DNA of 14,265 bases from CAILUF01 sp964505265 (GCA_964505265.1 CAZDGN010000024.1:1-14265); one strand, 5' to 3'; shown: positions 1 to 7,630, counted from the first letter of the stretch. Made by a program: numbers and translations. The notes: generated by a model from the sequence alone, not told the origin.

Positions 1-350
1 AAATATATTAACATCCCCTTGTAATCGTGATAATAAGATTCTTCCTTTTCTATATTCTTCATTAAATCACCATATAAATGATATTTTCCAGCTTTATATC
101 CAAAGCACAAAATTATTAAAGAAACAAATGCTCCAAACATCAAAATACAAGATGGAAATAGTATTTTGATTGAGCTGTCATAAACAAAAATAACAACCGA
201 TAAACCAAAAATTATTGAGAGCATTACTTTAATCACACTATGAGTTTTTTCATCCAATACATTTGCGGATTCACAACTGCTTTTCATGGCGTCTTTTACT
301 TCTTGTAAAGCTATTTTGATTTGATTTTCTTCGAGGTTTTTATTTAACAT
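1..350 (-). CDS. partial two-helix membrane protein, unrecognised (3' end beyond window)
   Basis: Reading leftward from an ATG at 350-348, the frame stays open for 116 codons to the window edge, so only the N-terminal part is present. Residues 1-38 are hydrophilic and look helical, with acidic and lysine residues. Residues about 39-57 and 64-84 are two hydrophobic segments separated by a short loop, and a charged tail starting near KAGKYHLYGDLMKNIEKEE follows. That is a two-TM topology with most soluble mass on one side. I do not recognise the family. Small two-TM proteins with a charged C-terminal tail include holin-like proteins and 2TM effectors of the SLATT or Pycsar kind, but nothing here is specific enough to assign one. 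No Shine-Dalgarno is visible before the ATG, as elsewhere in this window. It lies downstream of tRNA-Met on the same strand. Confidence 0.65.
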   Translation of the reverse strand, partial: MLNKNLEENQIKIALQEVKDAMKSSCESANVLDEKTHSVIKVMLSIIFGLSVVIFVYDSSIKILFPSCILMFGAFVSLIILCFGYKAGKYHLYGDLMKNIEKEESYYHDYKGMLIY

Positions 351-421
351 TTGCTGTGGCTTTTATTTATTGAGGTGATATTTTATATTTTTACAAAATA
401 AGTTCAGGCAAACAAAGAATA

Positions 422-497
422 TGGTAGCGGAGGAGGGAATTGAACCCCCGACACGCGGATTATGATCCCGCTGCTCTACCAACTGAGCTACTCCGCC
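422..497 (-). tRNA. tRNA-Met (CAU), elongator
   Basis: The reverse complement folds as a complete 76-nt cloverleaf: acceptor GGCGGAG with CTCCGCT, D-stem GCTC/GAGC, anticodon stem GCGGG/TCCGC, seven-base loop ATCATAA with anticodon CAU, and T-loop TTCAATT. Discriminator A and an encoded CCA (422-424) follow. C11:G24 and a paired 1:72 (a G.U wobble) argue against an initiator, which has an unpaired 1:72 and a full GGG:CCC anticodon stem. A CAU anticodon could also belong to the lysidine-modified tRNA-Ile2, but the body resembles alphaproteobacterial elongator tRNA-Met. Confidence 0.95.
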
Positions 498-529
498 TAA
501 AATTCTTTAAACTTAAATATGTGGTTGTA

Positions 530-557
530 ATTATAAACTTAAAATAAAAAAACTCAA
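530..557 (-). promoter_or_regulatory. candidate sigma-70 promoter for tRNA-Met
   Basis: On the minus strand, TTGAGT (557-552) is followed after 16 nt by a perfect TATAAT (535-530). This would start transcription near 523 and leave a leader of about 25 nt before the mature tRNA. The -35 box overlaps the stop codon of the upstream membrane-protein gene. In such A+T-rich DNA a TATAAT alone means little. The spacing and position before a tRNA are what support it. Confidence 0.4.
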
Positions 558-2632
558 ATATTTTCTTTGTGGCGATGATAATTAAATGCTAAAGCCGTAA
601 TATAAGCAATTGTAATCACATATAACAAACTATGGTATCCAAAAATCATTGAACCATATTCCAAAATTCCACCTATCATAGCGCCAATCATATTATAACC
701 AAATCCCAAAGCGGATTTTTTTTCTTCAGAAAATGTTTGTGAAAATATTAAACTTGCAAATAACATTGGTGAAAAGCTTACCAAGCATGACAAAATATAT
801 TTTAGAGCAACATGATAATCTGAAAATAATTTTATTGGCACAAAAATGGAAACCAACAAAGAAATGGTTATCGCAAAATATAGGTTGCGGATTTTAAATT
901 TAATGCCGGATTTTATAATTAATGAGGAAATCAAGGCTGTGACTAAAATTGCCAAAATCACCAATACATTAACACTCCAAGTTGAGCCAAATAATAGTTG
1001 AAAATTAATTATATTTTTAGTTTCTAAAAGCATAAAACCAATTCCAAGAAACATCATATCATAAGGTTTTGAGGAATTTTTATAATTTAATTTATTAACC
1101 CCATTTCTATGAAAATAAATTAGCAAAGCACTAAGAATAATTATTTCAAAAATAACAATTTTTATATAATTATTTGGAAATGATGGTTTTTTCAAATATA
1201 AGAAAGGCCAATCATCTTTAGGAAAGACATTGTCTGGTGAGTCTTTTGTAGAATTTTTATGAATTTGTACAAACTTCATACCATTTGCTATTTTTGAATT
1301 TTTAAAGTCTCGAATCTTTGGTCCATTGGCAATTACATTATAGCCATCTTCCCCCTGCCCAACAATAATAGATTGTTGTCCAAACAACTCATCTAAAATT
1401 CCTGAAATTTTATCAACAATCCAATCTTTACGATAATAATTATATAGCACAATCATGCCATTTTCAGTAAGGGATTCCTTAGCTCGCAAAAGCGATTCCT
1501 TGGTGTAAAGGTAGCTCTCAAGTCGAGTGTTTGCCTGTGAAGAAGCTAAAGTTAAAGAATCAGTTAAGGCAAAAATTATTAAATCATATTTTTTGTTGTT
1601 TTTTTCTAAAAAACTTCGACCATCATCGATATTAATATTGACTCTATTATCAAAATATGGTTTGTGAGGATTAAATTGTTTGCCAATTTTGTAAATTCTT
1701 TCGTCGATTTCAACGGCATCGATATTTTTAACATTATTTTTAATAGCCACATCAACATCATTTCCCATTCCAGCTCCAATAATTAAAGCATTCTCATAAT
1801 TAGGATTTTCAAATAATTTATAAGGAAAATCATAAAAACTAGGAGTGAGTTCTGGTTTTTTATAAACAGCCTGATGACCGGTTTTGTTTACCCTAATATC
1901 AATAACTGAATCATTTTCATTTAAAATTATTTTGTAATATTTTGACCACCATGAATGCAAATGAGCGTCTTCAATAACTATAAAAAACATCAACATCAAA
2001 AACATTACAGCAAATTTATTATTTCCTTTTTTGTTAAATCGAAATTTGATATCGTAATTAAAATATGCAATTAAAATCCATATAAAGTTTATTATTGCAA
2101 TCCAAATCACAACACCAATTTCAAAAAATGACAAAATAGTGAAAATTATTACCCCAGAAATACTGCCCGCCAAATCATATAGATAAGACTCAATGTTGTT
2201 TTTGGATTTCGAAAATTCTTTGCCAAGCATTTGACCAAGTGGATAAAATAAAATTGCTACAAAAACAAAAATTAATATCGCTATAGTTGAATGATTGATA
2301 ACAAAAAAAATATTTTCCAAACTAGCTTGAAACATTATCATATCGGTATTTTGAACATTTGGAAATATATTTTTAAAACCAAAAAATACTAAGAAAAAAA
2401 GTAAATATGGAAAAAAATTAAACCAGTTTTTCTTGTTACAAAATAAACAACCAAGCCCTATCCCAAAAAAGGCAGCCATTAATATTATATTGGAAAAAAA
2501 AGATAAAGAAATTATTTCCGCCGACAAATATCGAATAATTGAAAGTTCTAAAAATAAAATTAAAAAACTTATTAAAAAAATTTGAAAATAATTGTGCGAA
2601 ATATTTAACTTAAACAAAGAATTGGAGTTCAT
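554..2632 (-). CDS. polytopic membrane protein with embedded spermidine-synthase-like (SAM-binding) domain
   Basis: This 692-residue protein has three parts. Residues about 14-220 form roughly seven hydrophobic helices. Residues 225-480 are a soluble Rossmann domain of the spermidine/spermine synthase type. Residues 490-685 form a second set of roughly seven helices. In the core, the nucleotide-binding loop is ALIIGAGMGNDV (282-293), the acidic strand end is DAVEIDE (305-311), then DDGRSF (336-341). The place of the usual synthase motif DSTDP is taken by ALTDSLTLASSQANTRLESY (355-374). The architecture matches the 'fused MFS/spermidine synthase' proteins of many bacteria, whose substrates are mostly unknown, so polyamine synthesis should not be assumed. 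No other polyamine genes are in the window. It sits alone on the strand upstream of tRNA-Met. The ATG at 2632 fits the start of the first helix. Confidence 0.8.
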   Translation of the reverse strand: MNSNSLFKLNISHNYFQIFLISFLILFLELSIIRYLSAEIISLSFFSNIILMAAFFGIGLGCLFCNKKNWFNFFPYLLFFLVFFGFKNIFPNVQNTDMIMFQASLENIFFVINHSTIAILIFVFVAILFYPLGQMLGKEFSKSKNNIESYLYDLAGSISGVIIFTILSFFEIGVVIWIAIINFIWILIAYFNYDIKFRFNKKGNNKFAVMFLMLMFFIVIEDAHLHSWWSKYYKIILNENDSVIDIRVNKTGHQAVYKKPELTPSFYDFPYKLFENPNYENALIIGAGMGNDVDVAIKNNVKNIDAVEIDERIYKIGKQFNPHKPYFDNRVNINIDDGRSFLEKNNKKYDLIIFALTDSLTLASSQANTRLESYLYTKESLLRAKESLTENGMIVLYNYYRKDWIVDKISGILDELFGQQSIIVGQGEDGYNVIANGPKIRDFKNSKIANGMKFVQIHKNSTKDSPDNVFPKDDWPFLYLKKPSFPNNYIKIVIFEIIILSALLIYFHRNGVNKLNYKNSSKPYDMMFLGIGFMLLETKNIINFQLLFGSTWSVNVLVILAILVTALISSLIIKSGIKFKIRNLYFAITISLLVSIFVPIKLFSDYHVALKYILSCLVSFSPMLFASLIFSQTFSEEKKSALGFGYNMIGAMIGGILEYGSMIFGYHSLLYVITIAYITALAFNYHRHKENI

Positions 2633-3004
2633 ACTATCAAAAATTTTTGGTTTAATATCTAATAAAAATATTACTTAACATCTAAAAAATTAAATATATT
2701 TCGAAATATTTTAAATAAATTTTTTTAAATATACAGCAAAAAACAATTTTTCAATATTTTACGATTTTATTTTGATAATATTTATTAAATTATTTTTTAG
2801 TAATAGTATTTTTGTTTATTCAATCCTATCAGAGCTTCGTTAATTTTACTATTTATATTTAATAACCCCAGTTTATATATAATTGTATTATTTTAAAACA
2901 ATTATGAAATATTTTTATTTGTTTTATTTTTTATTTAGATTTGTTATTATTATTAATTAATTTAGTTGTTGATAACTACTTTTATTAACTTTATTTTTTT
3001 ATTT
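2633..3004. other. gene-poor A+T-rich intergenic region
   Basis: This 372-base gap separates the divergently placed membrane-protein gene and the ribbon-helix-helix gene, so it should hold both promoters, but I cannot single out convincing -35/-10 pairs. It contains a perfect 14-bp palindrome, ATATTTCGAAATAT (2696-2709), about 65 bp upstream of the minus-strand gene. A patch at 2820-2875 is less A+T-rich than its surroundings and may be the remains of a gene. No RNA gene, long repeat or clear terminator was seen. Confidence 0.6.
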
Positions 3005-3223
3005 ATGGATATTAAATCTAAAAATCTCACCATTTCTATGCCATCTGACTTGTTTGTTTCTCTTGAGAAATCGGCATCAGCACTAGATAGAAGCAAAAAC
3101 TACTTGGTTAGAAAATCGCTTGAATTGTTTTTGATTAACAATAAATTCTATCAAAAACCAATCAAAAAAATTGGCGAAATTAAACAACGCAAAAAAAGAA
3201 AAGTTGAATCTGCATCAGAGTAA
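3005..3223 (+). CDS. orphan ribbon-helix-helix (CopG/Arc-like) DNA-binding protein
   Basis: A 72-residue protein with the layout of a ribbon-helix-helix repressor. A short strand KNLTISMP (residues 6-13) would insert in the major groove as a dimer. Helix A follows (about 14-28, DLFVSLEKSASALDR), then the turn RSKNY, then helix B (about 33-46, LVRKSLELFLINNK). The tail from residue 50 is rich in lysine and arginine. Many such proteins are antitoxins or plasmid/prophage regulators, but no toxin gene adjoins: the next gene is convergent uvrB and 372 bases upstream are empty. I chose the ATG at 3005. An in-frame TTG at 2966 would add 13 hydrophobic residues that the family lacks. The 3' end overlaps the uvrB 3' end by 9 bp, tail to tail. 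Target and partner are unknown. Confidence 0.75.
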   Translation: MDIKSKNLTISMPSDLFVSLEKSASALDRSKNYLVRKSLELFLINNKFYQKPIKKIGEIKQRKKRKVESASE

Positions 3224-5179
3224 TAACATCTTTTCAAATTTTTTAATTTGATCTCGAAGGATCACCGCTCTTTCGAAATCAAGTTCAGCTGAGGCCTCCA
3301 ACATCTCTCTCTTCATTTTCTCAATATCCTCAAAAGTAATTTTTTTCTTCACATTTTTATCTTCTTCCTTCTTTTTGCCATATAAATTTTCTAGATTTGA
3401 GCGAATATCTTTGTATGTAGTTTTTGGTTGGATATTATTTTTTTCATTATGCTCCATTTGAATTTTTCGACGACGCGAAGTTTCCGCCATTGCCTTGACA
3501 ATCGATTTAGTTTCTTTATCAGCATATAATATAACTTTACTTTCTGAATTTCGCGCCGCCCGACCAATGGTTTGTATCAAAGAAGTTTCGTTACGTAAAA
3601 AACCCTCCTTATCTGCATCTAAAATGGCTACCAAAGCGCATTCAGGAATATCCAAACCTTCGCGAAGTAAATTTACTCCAACCAAACAATCATGCTTACC
3701 AAGTCGAAGATTTTGTATAATTTCAATGCGGTCAAGAGTATCAACATCGGAATGCATATAAACCACATTTATTCCTTGATCAGCAAAATAATCGGTTAAA
3801 TCTTCCGCCATTTTCTTAGTAAGAGTTGTAACCAAAGTGCGAAACCCTTTTTCCTTAGTTGCTACCACCTCTTTAAGTAAATCAGCAACTTGATTTTTCG
3901 CACTTCTAATTTCGCAAACAGGGTCAAGAAGTCCAGTTGGTCTAATGATTTGTTCAACTATCTCACCATCGGCTTTTTGTAATTCATATTTGCTGGGAGT
4001 TGCCGAAACATAAATTGTTTGAGGCTTAAAACTTTCCCATTCACTAAATTTTAGCGGACGGTTATCAAGGGCGCTAGGCAAACGAAATCCATGCTCGACT
4101 AAAACCGATTTTCTAGCATTGTCACCTTTCGACATTCCATCAATTTGCGGAACCGAAACATGACTTTCATCGACGAATAATAAAGCATTAGAAGGTAAAT
4201 ATTCAAATAAGGTCGGCGGAGGAGATCCAGATTCTCTTCCCGTCAAATATCTTGAATAATTTTCAATACCTTTACAACTTCCAAGGGCAACCATTAACTC
4301 CATATCGTAGGTAGTTCTTTGGTTTAGGCGTTGCATTTCAACAATTTTGCCCATTTTTTCCAATTCTAGTAATCGCAAATTTAAATCACTTTTTATTTTC
4401 AACAAAGCCTTTTGCACTATATCGGCAGGAGCGACATAATGTGAAGAAGGATAAATGGCAATATTGTTAAATTTTTGAAAAGTCTCCCCTGTTAATGGGT
4501 CAAATTCAACGATTTCATCAATCTCATCGCCAAACATTCCAATGCGCCAAGCCTTATCTTCAAGATGCGAAGGAAAAACATCAATCACATCGCCTTGCAC
4601 TCGAAAATTTCCCCGCTCAAAATCCATATCATTTCTGGTATATTGCATATCCACCAATCGCATAATTAATTTTTGTCGATTAATATTTTCACCAAGCTTG
4701 AGTCGAAGAACCATCTCACTATAATATTGTGGTGAACCAATACCATAAATACAAGAAACCGAGGCAATAATTATGGTATCTTTACGTTCAAACAAAGAAC
4801 GAGTGGCATTATGTCGCAACCGGTCAATTTGTTCATTAATTGAACTATCTTTTTCAATAAAAGTATCTGTTTTAGCAACATAGGCTTCGGGCTGGTAATA
4901 ATCATAAAATGAAACAAAATAACCAACTTCATTTTCAGGAAAAAATTCTTTCATTTCACCATATAATTGGGCCGCCAAAGTTTTATTGTGAGCCATAATT
5001 AAGGTTGGTCTTTGAGTTTGTTCGATGATATTTGCCATCGTAAAAGTTTTGCCAGAACCGGTAATTCCAAGCAAAATTTGATCATTTTTTTTACTATTTA
5101 ATCCATTCACTAACTTTTCTATAGCATTAGGCTGGTCACCTGCGGGTTTATATTTAGAGTGAATTTTAAATTTAGTCAT
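3215..5179 (-). CDS. uvrB: UvrABC system subunit B (excision nuclease helicase-like damage-recognition subunit)
   Basis: UvrB receives damaged DNA from UvrA, verifies the lesion with its beta-hairpin and recruits UvrC for incision. At 654 residues it is full length. Visible motifs are Walker A GITGSGKT (38-45), the beta-hairpin region around YYQPEAYVAKTDTFIEKDSS (94-113), the Walker B-type DESH (337-340), VSATP (391-395), GVNLLREGLDIPE (501-513), QTIGRAARN (536-544) and a C-terminal UVR motif near ELDFERAVILRDQIKK (632-647), which contacts UvrC. An in-frame ATG at 5224 would add 15 residues. I prefer 5179, because MTKFKIHSKYKPAGDQP aligns with the family N-terminus and the candidate promoter lies between the two. 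No uvrA or uvrC is in the window, and I saw no GTTC-N7-GTTC SOS box. Confidence 0.98.
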   Translation of the reverse strand: MTKFKIHSKYKPAGDQPNAIEKLVNGLNSKKNDQILLGITGSGKTFTMANIIEQTQRPTLIMAHNKTLAAQLYGEMKEFFPENEVGYFVSFYDYYQPEAYVAKTDTFIEKDSSINEQIDRLRHNATRSLFERKDTIIIASVSCIYGIGSPQYYSEMVLRLKLGENINRQKLIMRLVDMQYTRNDMDFERGNFRVQGDVIDVFPSHLEDKAWRIGMFGDEIDEIVEFDPLTGETFQKFNNIAIYPSSHYVAPADIVQKALLKIKSDLNLRLLELEKMGKIVEMQRLNQRTTYDMELMVALGSCKGIENYSRYLTGRESGSPPPTLFEYLPSNALLFVDESHVSVPQIDGMSKGDNARKSVLVEHGFRLPSALDNRPLKFSEWESFKPQTIYVSATPSKYELQKADGEIVEQIIRPTGLLDPVCEIRSAKNQVADLLKEVVATKEKGFRTLVTTLTKKMAEDLTDYFADQGINVVYMHSDVDTLDRIEIIQNLRLGKHDCLVGVNLLREGLDIPECALVAILDADKEGFLRNETSLIQTIGRAARNSESKVILYADKETKSIVKAMAETSRRRKIQMEHNEKNNIQPKTTYKDIRSNLENLYGKKKEEDKNVKKKITFEDIEKMKREMLEASAELDFERAVILRDQIKKFEKMLLL

Positions 5180-5204
5180 AAAAATATTTTTAATTAAAAA
5201 AACA

Positions 5205-5232
5205 ATTTTAACATCTAATCCCATTCAATCAA
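5205..5232 (-). promoter_or_regulatory. candidate sigma-70 promoter for uvrB
   Basis: On the minus strand, TTGATT (5232-5227) is followed after 16 nt by TAAAAT (5210-5205). This predicts a start near 5198, about 19 nt before the ATG at 5179. It lies downstream of the alternative ATG at 5224 and so favours the shorter protein. No alphaproteobacterial LexA-type repeat overlaps it. Confidence 0.45.
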
Positions 5233-5306
5233 GCAAAGAATAATCTTGCTAATTTTTAAAAAATAATTAAGCTAATTTTAATTTAACATTTAACAATGAA
5301 AATATT

Positions 5307-5948
5307 ATGACTGACATTCCAAAACTAGTCTCGGGCTTTCGCTCTTTTAAAGCCACAACTTTTGAAAGAAAACGCGACATTATTCGTCATCTAATTGAGC
5401 AAAAACAAAAACCAACCACCCTTATAATTTCATCGTGTGATTTACAAATTTCTCCAGCAGAAATTTTTTCTGCCAACCCTGGAGAGTTTTTTATTTTAAA
5501 CAATATTGGTGGTATGGTACCAAAATATAAAACTCAAGGAATTAGTGGTATCTTGTCGGCTTTAGAATATGCCGTCACAAATCTTGAGGTGGAGACAATT
5601 TTAGTGTTAAATAATGCTCACTGCACCAGCACCAAACTCATTATGTCCGATGATTTTGTGGCCTTTAAAAGCAAAATGTCTGAAACTATGAAAGTTTGGT
5701 TATCAATTGCATCTGAGGCTCGCGATGTTGTAAAAAAAGAAATGGCAATGCATAGCCTAGAGGAACAGGAAGCGGCCTTTGAAAAAGAAAGTTTGGTAAT
5801 TTCCTTAAATAATCTCTTAACCTACCCTTATATCAAAGAAAAAGTCGGAAAAAATAAATTGAAAATCTTAGGTTGGCAATTTGATATAGAAACAGGAGAT
5901 ATTTCGGCATTTAATCCTGCCACAGGAGTATTTGAAATTATAAATTAG
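5307..5948 (+). CDS. beta-carbonic anhydrase homologue with altered zinc site, probably not a standard enzyme
   Basis: This 213-residue protein aligns along its length with beta-carbonic anhydrases. It shares an N-terminal helix, the strand before the first ligand (TTLIIS, 37-42), NPGEFFILNNIGGMVP (57-72; family PGELFVVRNAGNMVP), LEYAV (86-90) and the C-terminal LGWQFDIETGDISAFNPATG (188-207). The active site differs. Where the family has CSDSR, this protein has SCDLQ (43-47): the ligand Cys is replaced by Ser with a Cys one position later, Asp45 is kept, and the Arg that pairs with it is Gln. Where the family has GHSxCGG, it has NNAHCTS (102-108): the ligand His is Asn103, while Cys106 is kept. 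CO2 hydration is therefore doubtful. It may bind metal differently (Cys44, Asp45, His105, Cys106) or be a structural or regulatory relative. It is convergent with recO, with an 11-bp overlap. Confidence 0.85.
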   Translation: MTDIPKLVSGFRSFKATTFERKRDIIRHLIEQKQKPTTLIISSCDLQISPAEIFSANPGEFFILNNIGGMVPKYKTQGISGILSALEYAVTNLEVETILVLNNAHCTSTKLIMSDDFVAFKSKMSETMKVWLSIASEARDVVKKEMAMHSLEEQEAAFEKESLVISLNNLLTYPYIKEKVGKNKLKILGWQFDIETGDISAFNPATGVFEIIN

Positions 5949-6711
5949 TTTTTAAAATTTTAATAATATTCTCACGATAAAAATTATTTGATAGACTCGG
6001 AGCAGTTTTGACATTATTGTTGATTATTGCCAAATTTTTATGCAAAAAATATCCACTTAAACTCAGCCCATCTAGCAAATTATTGTTGTCGATTTTTATA
6101 TTTTTTTCTTGGTCATTATTCTTTAAAAAATCAGGTAGGCGCAATAATTTATGTGCATATTTTTCACCCGCCTCCAACGAAACCGCCTGCGCCGATTTTG
6201 GCGACACATAAGCTAAATTCACTGACGAATTCGACACAACACAAATCGAAAAATCAACACCATATCCCAAATTTTCCAAGATGCTTAATTCTAATTTTAT
6301 GTAACTGGCAATTAATATATTATTTTCAAAATTAAAATCACTTAATTCATCTAAAAAATTCTTAAAATCTTCAAATAAATTACCAAAGGCTTGCCTCTCC
6401 AAAAAATATTCATCAAGCATTGATAATATTGACTTTGCACAACTCAAGCGCAATTTATCAAAAATAAATTTACTTGAATAATTTTCTACTAAATCGCAAT
6501 TCATAAAGCTACCTAGAGCCTCTTCGGTCCTCGCTACATAGTCTAAGGTTATTAAATTACCTATTTGATAAATTTGCTGAGTTTTTTTGGAAATGCCAAA
6601 TTTCACAAAACCGCGAATAATGCCGAGATTCTCCGAAAATACTTTGACAATAAATGATTTTTCGCCGTATTTTTTTATATTAATAATTATACCACAATCA
6701 TTAAATTTCAT
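5938..6711 (-). CDS. recO: DNA repair protein RecO
   Basis: RecO works with RecR (and RecF) to load RecA onto SSB-coated single strands, mainly at gaps. The 257-residue product begins with an OB-fold domain (about 1-80) starting MKFNDCGIIINIKKYGEKSF. A helical domain follows, with the alphaproteobacterial-type stretch CVVSNSSVNLAYVSPKSAQA near residues 156-175, and then the LLRLPDFL segment. There is no CxxC zinc finger in the central part, which is common in this group. The start codon at 6711 lies one base after the miaA stop. With no visible ribosome-binding site, translation is probably coupled to miaA. It is the last gene of the minus-strand run and overlaps the convergent carbonic-anhydrase-like gene by 11 bp. 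Confidence 0.93.
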   Translation of the reverse strand: MKFNDCGIIINIKKYGEKSFIVKVFSENLGIIRGFVKFGISKKTQQIYQIGNLITLDYVARTEEALGSFMNCDLVENYSSKFIFDKLRLSCAKSILSMLDEYFLERQAFGNLFEDFKNFLDELSDFNFENNILIASYIKLELSILENLGYGVDFSICVVSNSSVNLAYVSPKSAQAVSLEAGEKYAHKLLRLPDFLKNNDQEKNIKIDNNNLLDGLSLSGYFLHKNLAIINNNVKTAPSLSNNFYRENIIKILKTNL

Positions 6712-6712
6712 A

Positions 6713-7630
6713 TCAAATATTGGTTATTATTTTTTCCATCATATTTTGCGAATTATCGCAATAAATAATATTTTTAAATTGATGTTTAAACCAAGTAATT
6801 TGTCGCTTTGCATAGTTGCGAGTTTTTTGAGTGGCAATTTTAATCATAGTTTTTTCATCAATTTTTTTGTCGATAAAATCACGAATTTCTTGAAAGCCCA
6901 AAGTTTTATTTACCGAAGATTCTTCAAAAAAGATTGGACTATTTAAATAATTTTTAACCTCTTCCAGTCCTTTATTTTCAAGCATTCGCAAAAATCTATT
7001 ATTGCAGTTTTTATAATTAACTTCTCGCTCTAAATTTAAATTAAAATGCAAAAAATTAAAATTTTTTATTACCTCATCCTTAAAAAATATTTTATTTGGT
7101 AATTCATGAAAATATTCAATATCTCTGCCCTCTTGCAAAAAAATTTCTGCTCTTCGCAATAATTTTTGTTTATCGATAATTTTTTCATTACCAAATTTCT
7201 TTACAAATTCTTGATGACCAATTTTTTCATATAAATCCAAAGCCTGTTTTTTAAATTCAAGATGAATTTCGGGAATATCTGCAATACCATTAACCAATGC
7301 CGACAAATACATTCCTGTGCCACCAACAATTATTGGCAAAATATTTTGCGAATATAATTTTTCGATGGCTTTAGTGATTAAATTCAACCAAATACCAACT
7401 GAAATTTTTTGTTTTGCATCAAAAATTCCATATAATAAATATTCCACCTCGCTTTGCTCTTGAAGGCTTGGCTGTGCCGATAAAATAGGTAACTCCTGAA
7501 AAATCTGCAATGAATCAGCATTTAAAATGCTAGCCTGATATTTTTTGGCAATTTTGTGAGCTAGCTCTGATTTACCTGTTGCCGTGGCTCCAGAGATTAT
7601 AACAATTGGAAATTTTTTACCCTCAACCAT
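6713..7630 (-). CDS. miaA: tRNA dimethylallyltransferase MiaA
   Basis: MiaA transfers a dimethylallyl group to N6 of A37 in tRNAs that read codons starting with U, giving i6A. The product is 305 residues from the ATG at 7630. It shows the P-loop GATATGKS (14-21), the substrate-binding DSLQIFQELPILSAQPS (39-55; family DSMQVYRGLDIGTAKPS) and VGGTGMYL (102-109). Near the C-terminus QITWFKHQF matches the family RQxTWFR motif. An upstream in-frame ATG at 7666 would lengthen it by 12 residues within the rluD-like gene. I prefer 7630, where ATGGTTGA overlaps the previous stop codon by 8 bp, a translational-coupling arrangement. No Shine-Dalgarno is visible. It shares this operon with tsaE, whose product serves the other major A37 modification. 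Confidence 0.97.
   Translation of the reverse strand: MVEGKKFPIVIISGATATGKSELAHKIAKKYQASILNADSLQIFQELPILSAQPSLQEQSEVEYLLYGIFDAKQKISVGIWLNLITKAIEKLYSQNILPIIVGGTGMYLSALVNGIADIPEIHLEFKKQALDLYEKIGHQEFVKKFGNEKIIDKQKLLRRAEIFLQEGRDIEYFHELPNKIFFKDEVIKNFNFLHFNLNLEREVNYKNCNNRFLRMLENKGLEEVKNYLNSPIFFEESSVNKTLGFQEIRDFIDKKIDEKTMIKIATQKTRNYAKRQITWFKHQFKNIIYCDNSQNMMEKIITNI

Noticed and set aside
2966..3004. Longer ribbon-helix-helix protein starting at TTG 2966
   Set aside because: It adds a hydrophobic 13-residue lead that does not fit the fold; the ATG at 3005 puts the DNA-binding strand at the usual place.
3005..3223. Complete toxin-antitoxin module
   Set aside because: No toxin-like frame on either side; uvrB is convergent and the upstream gap has no intact small gene.
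3495..4724. Plus-strand open frames opposite uvrB (3495-3761, 4542-4724)
   Set aside because: They lie fully inside conserved uvrB coding sequence and have no family features.
5180..5306. SOS (LexA) box in front of uvrB
   Set aside because: No GTTC-N7-GTTC or CTG-N10-CAG type element found in the intergenic region.
5296..5310. Four-codon leader (ATGAAAATATTATGA) overlapping the start of the carbonic-anhydrase-like gene
   Set aside because: Too short and without a ribosome-binding site; chance in A+T-rich DNA is more likely than a coupling peptide.
6008..6946. Plus-strand frames opposite recO and miaA (6008-6211, 6027-6335, 6587-6946)
   Set aside because: The first two overlap each other in different frames, and all are antisense to conserved genes, with compositions typical of reversed A+T-rich coding DNA.
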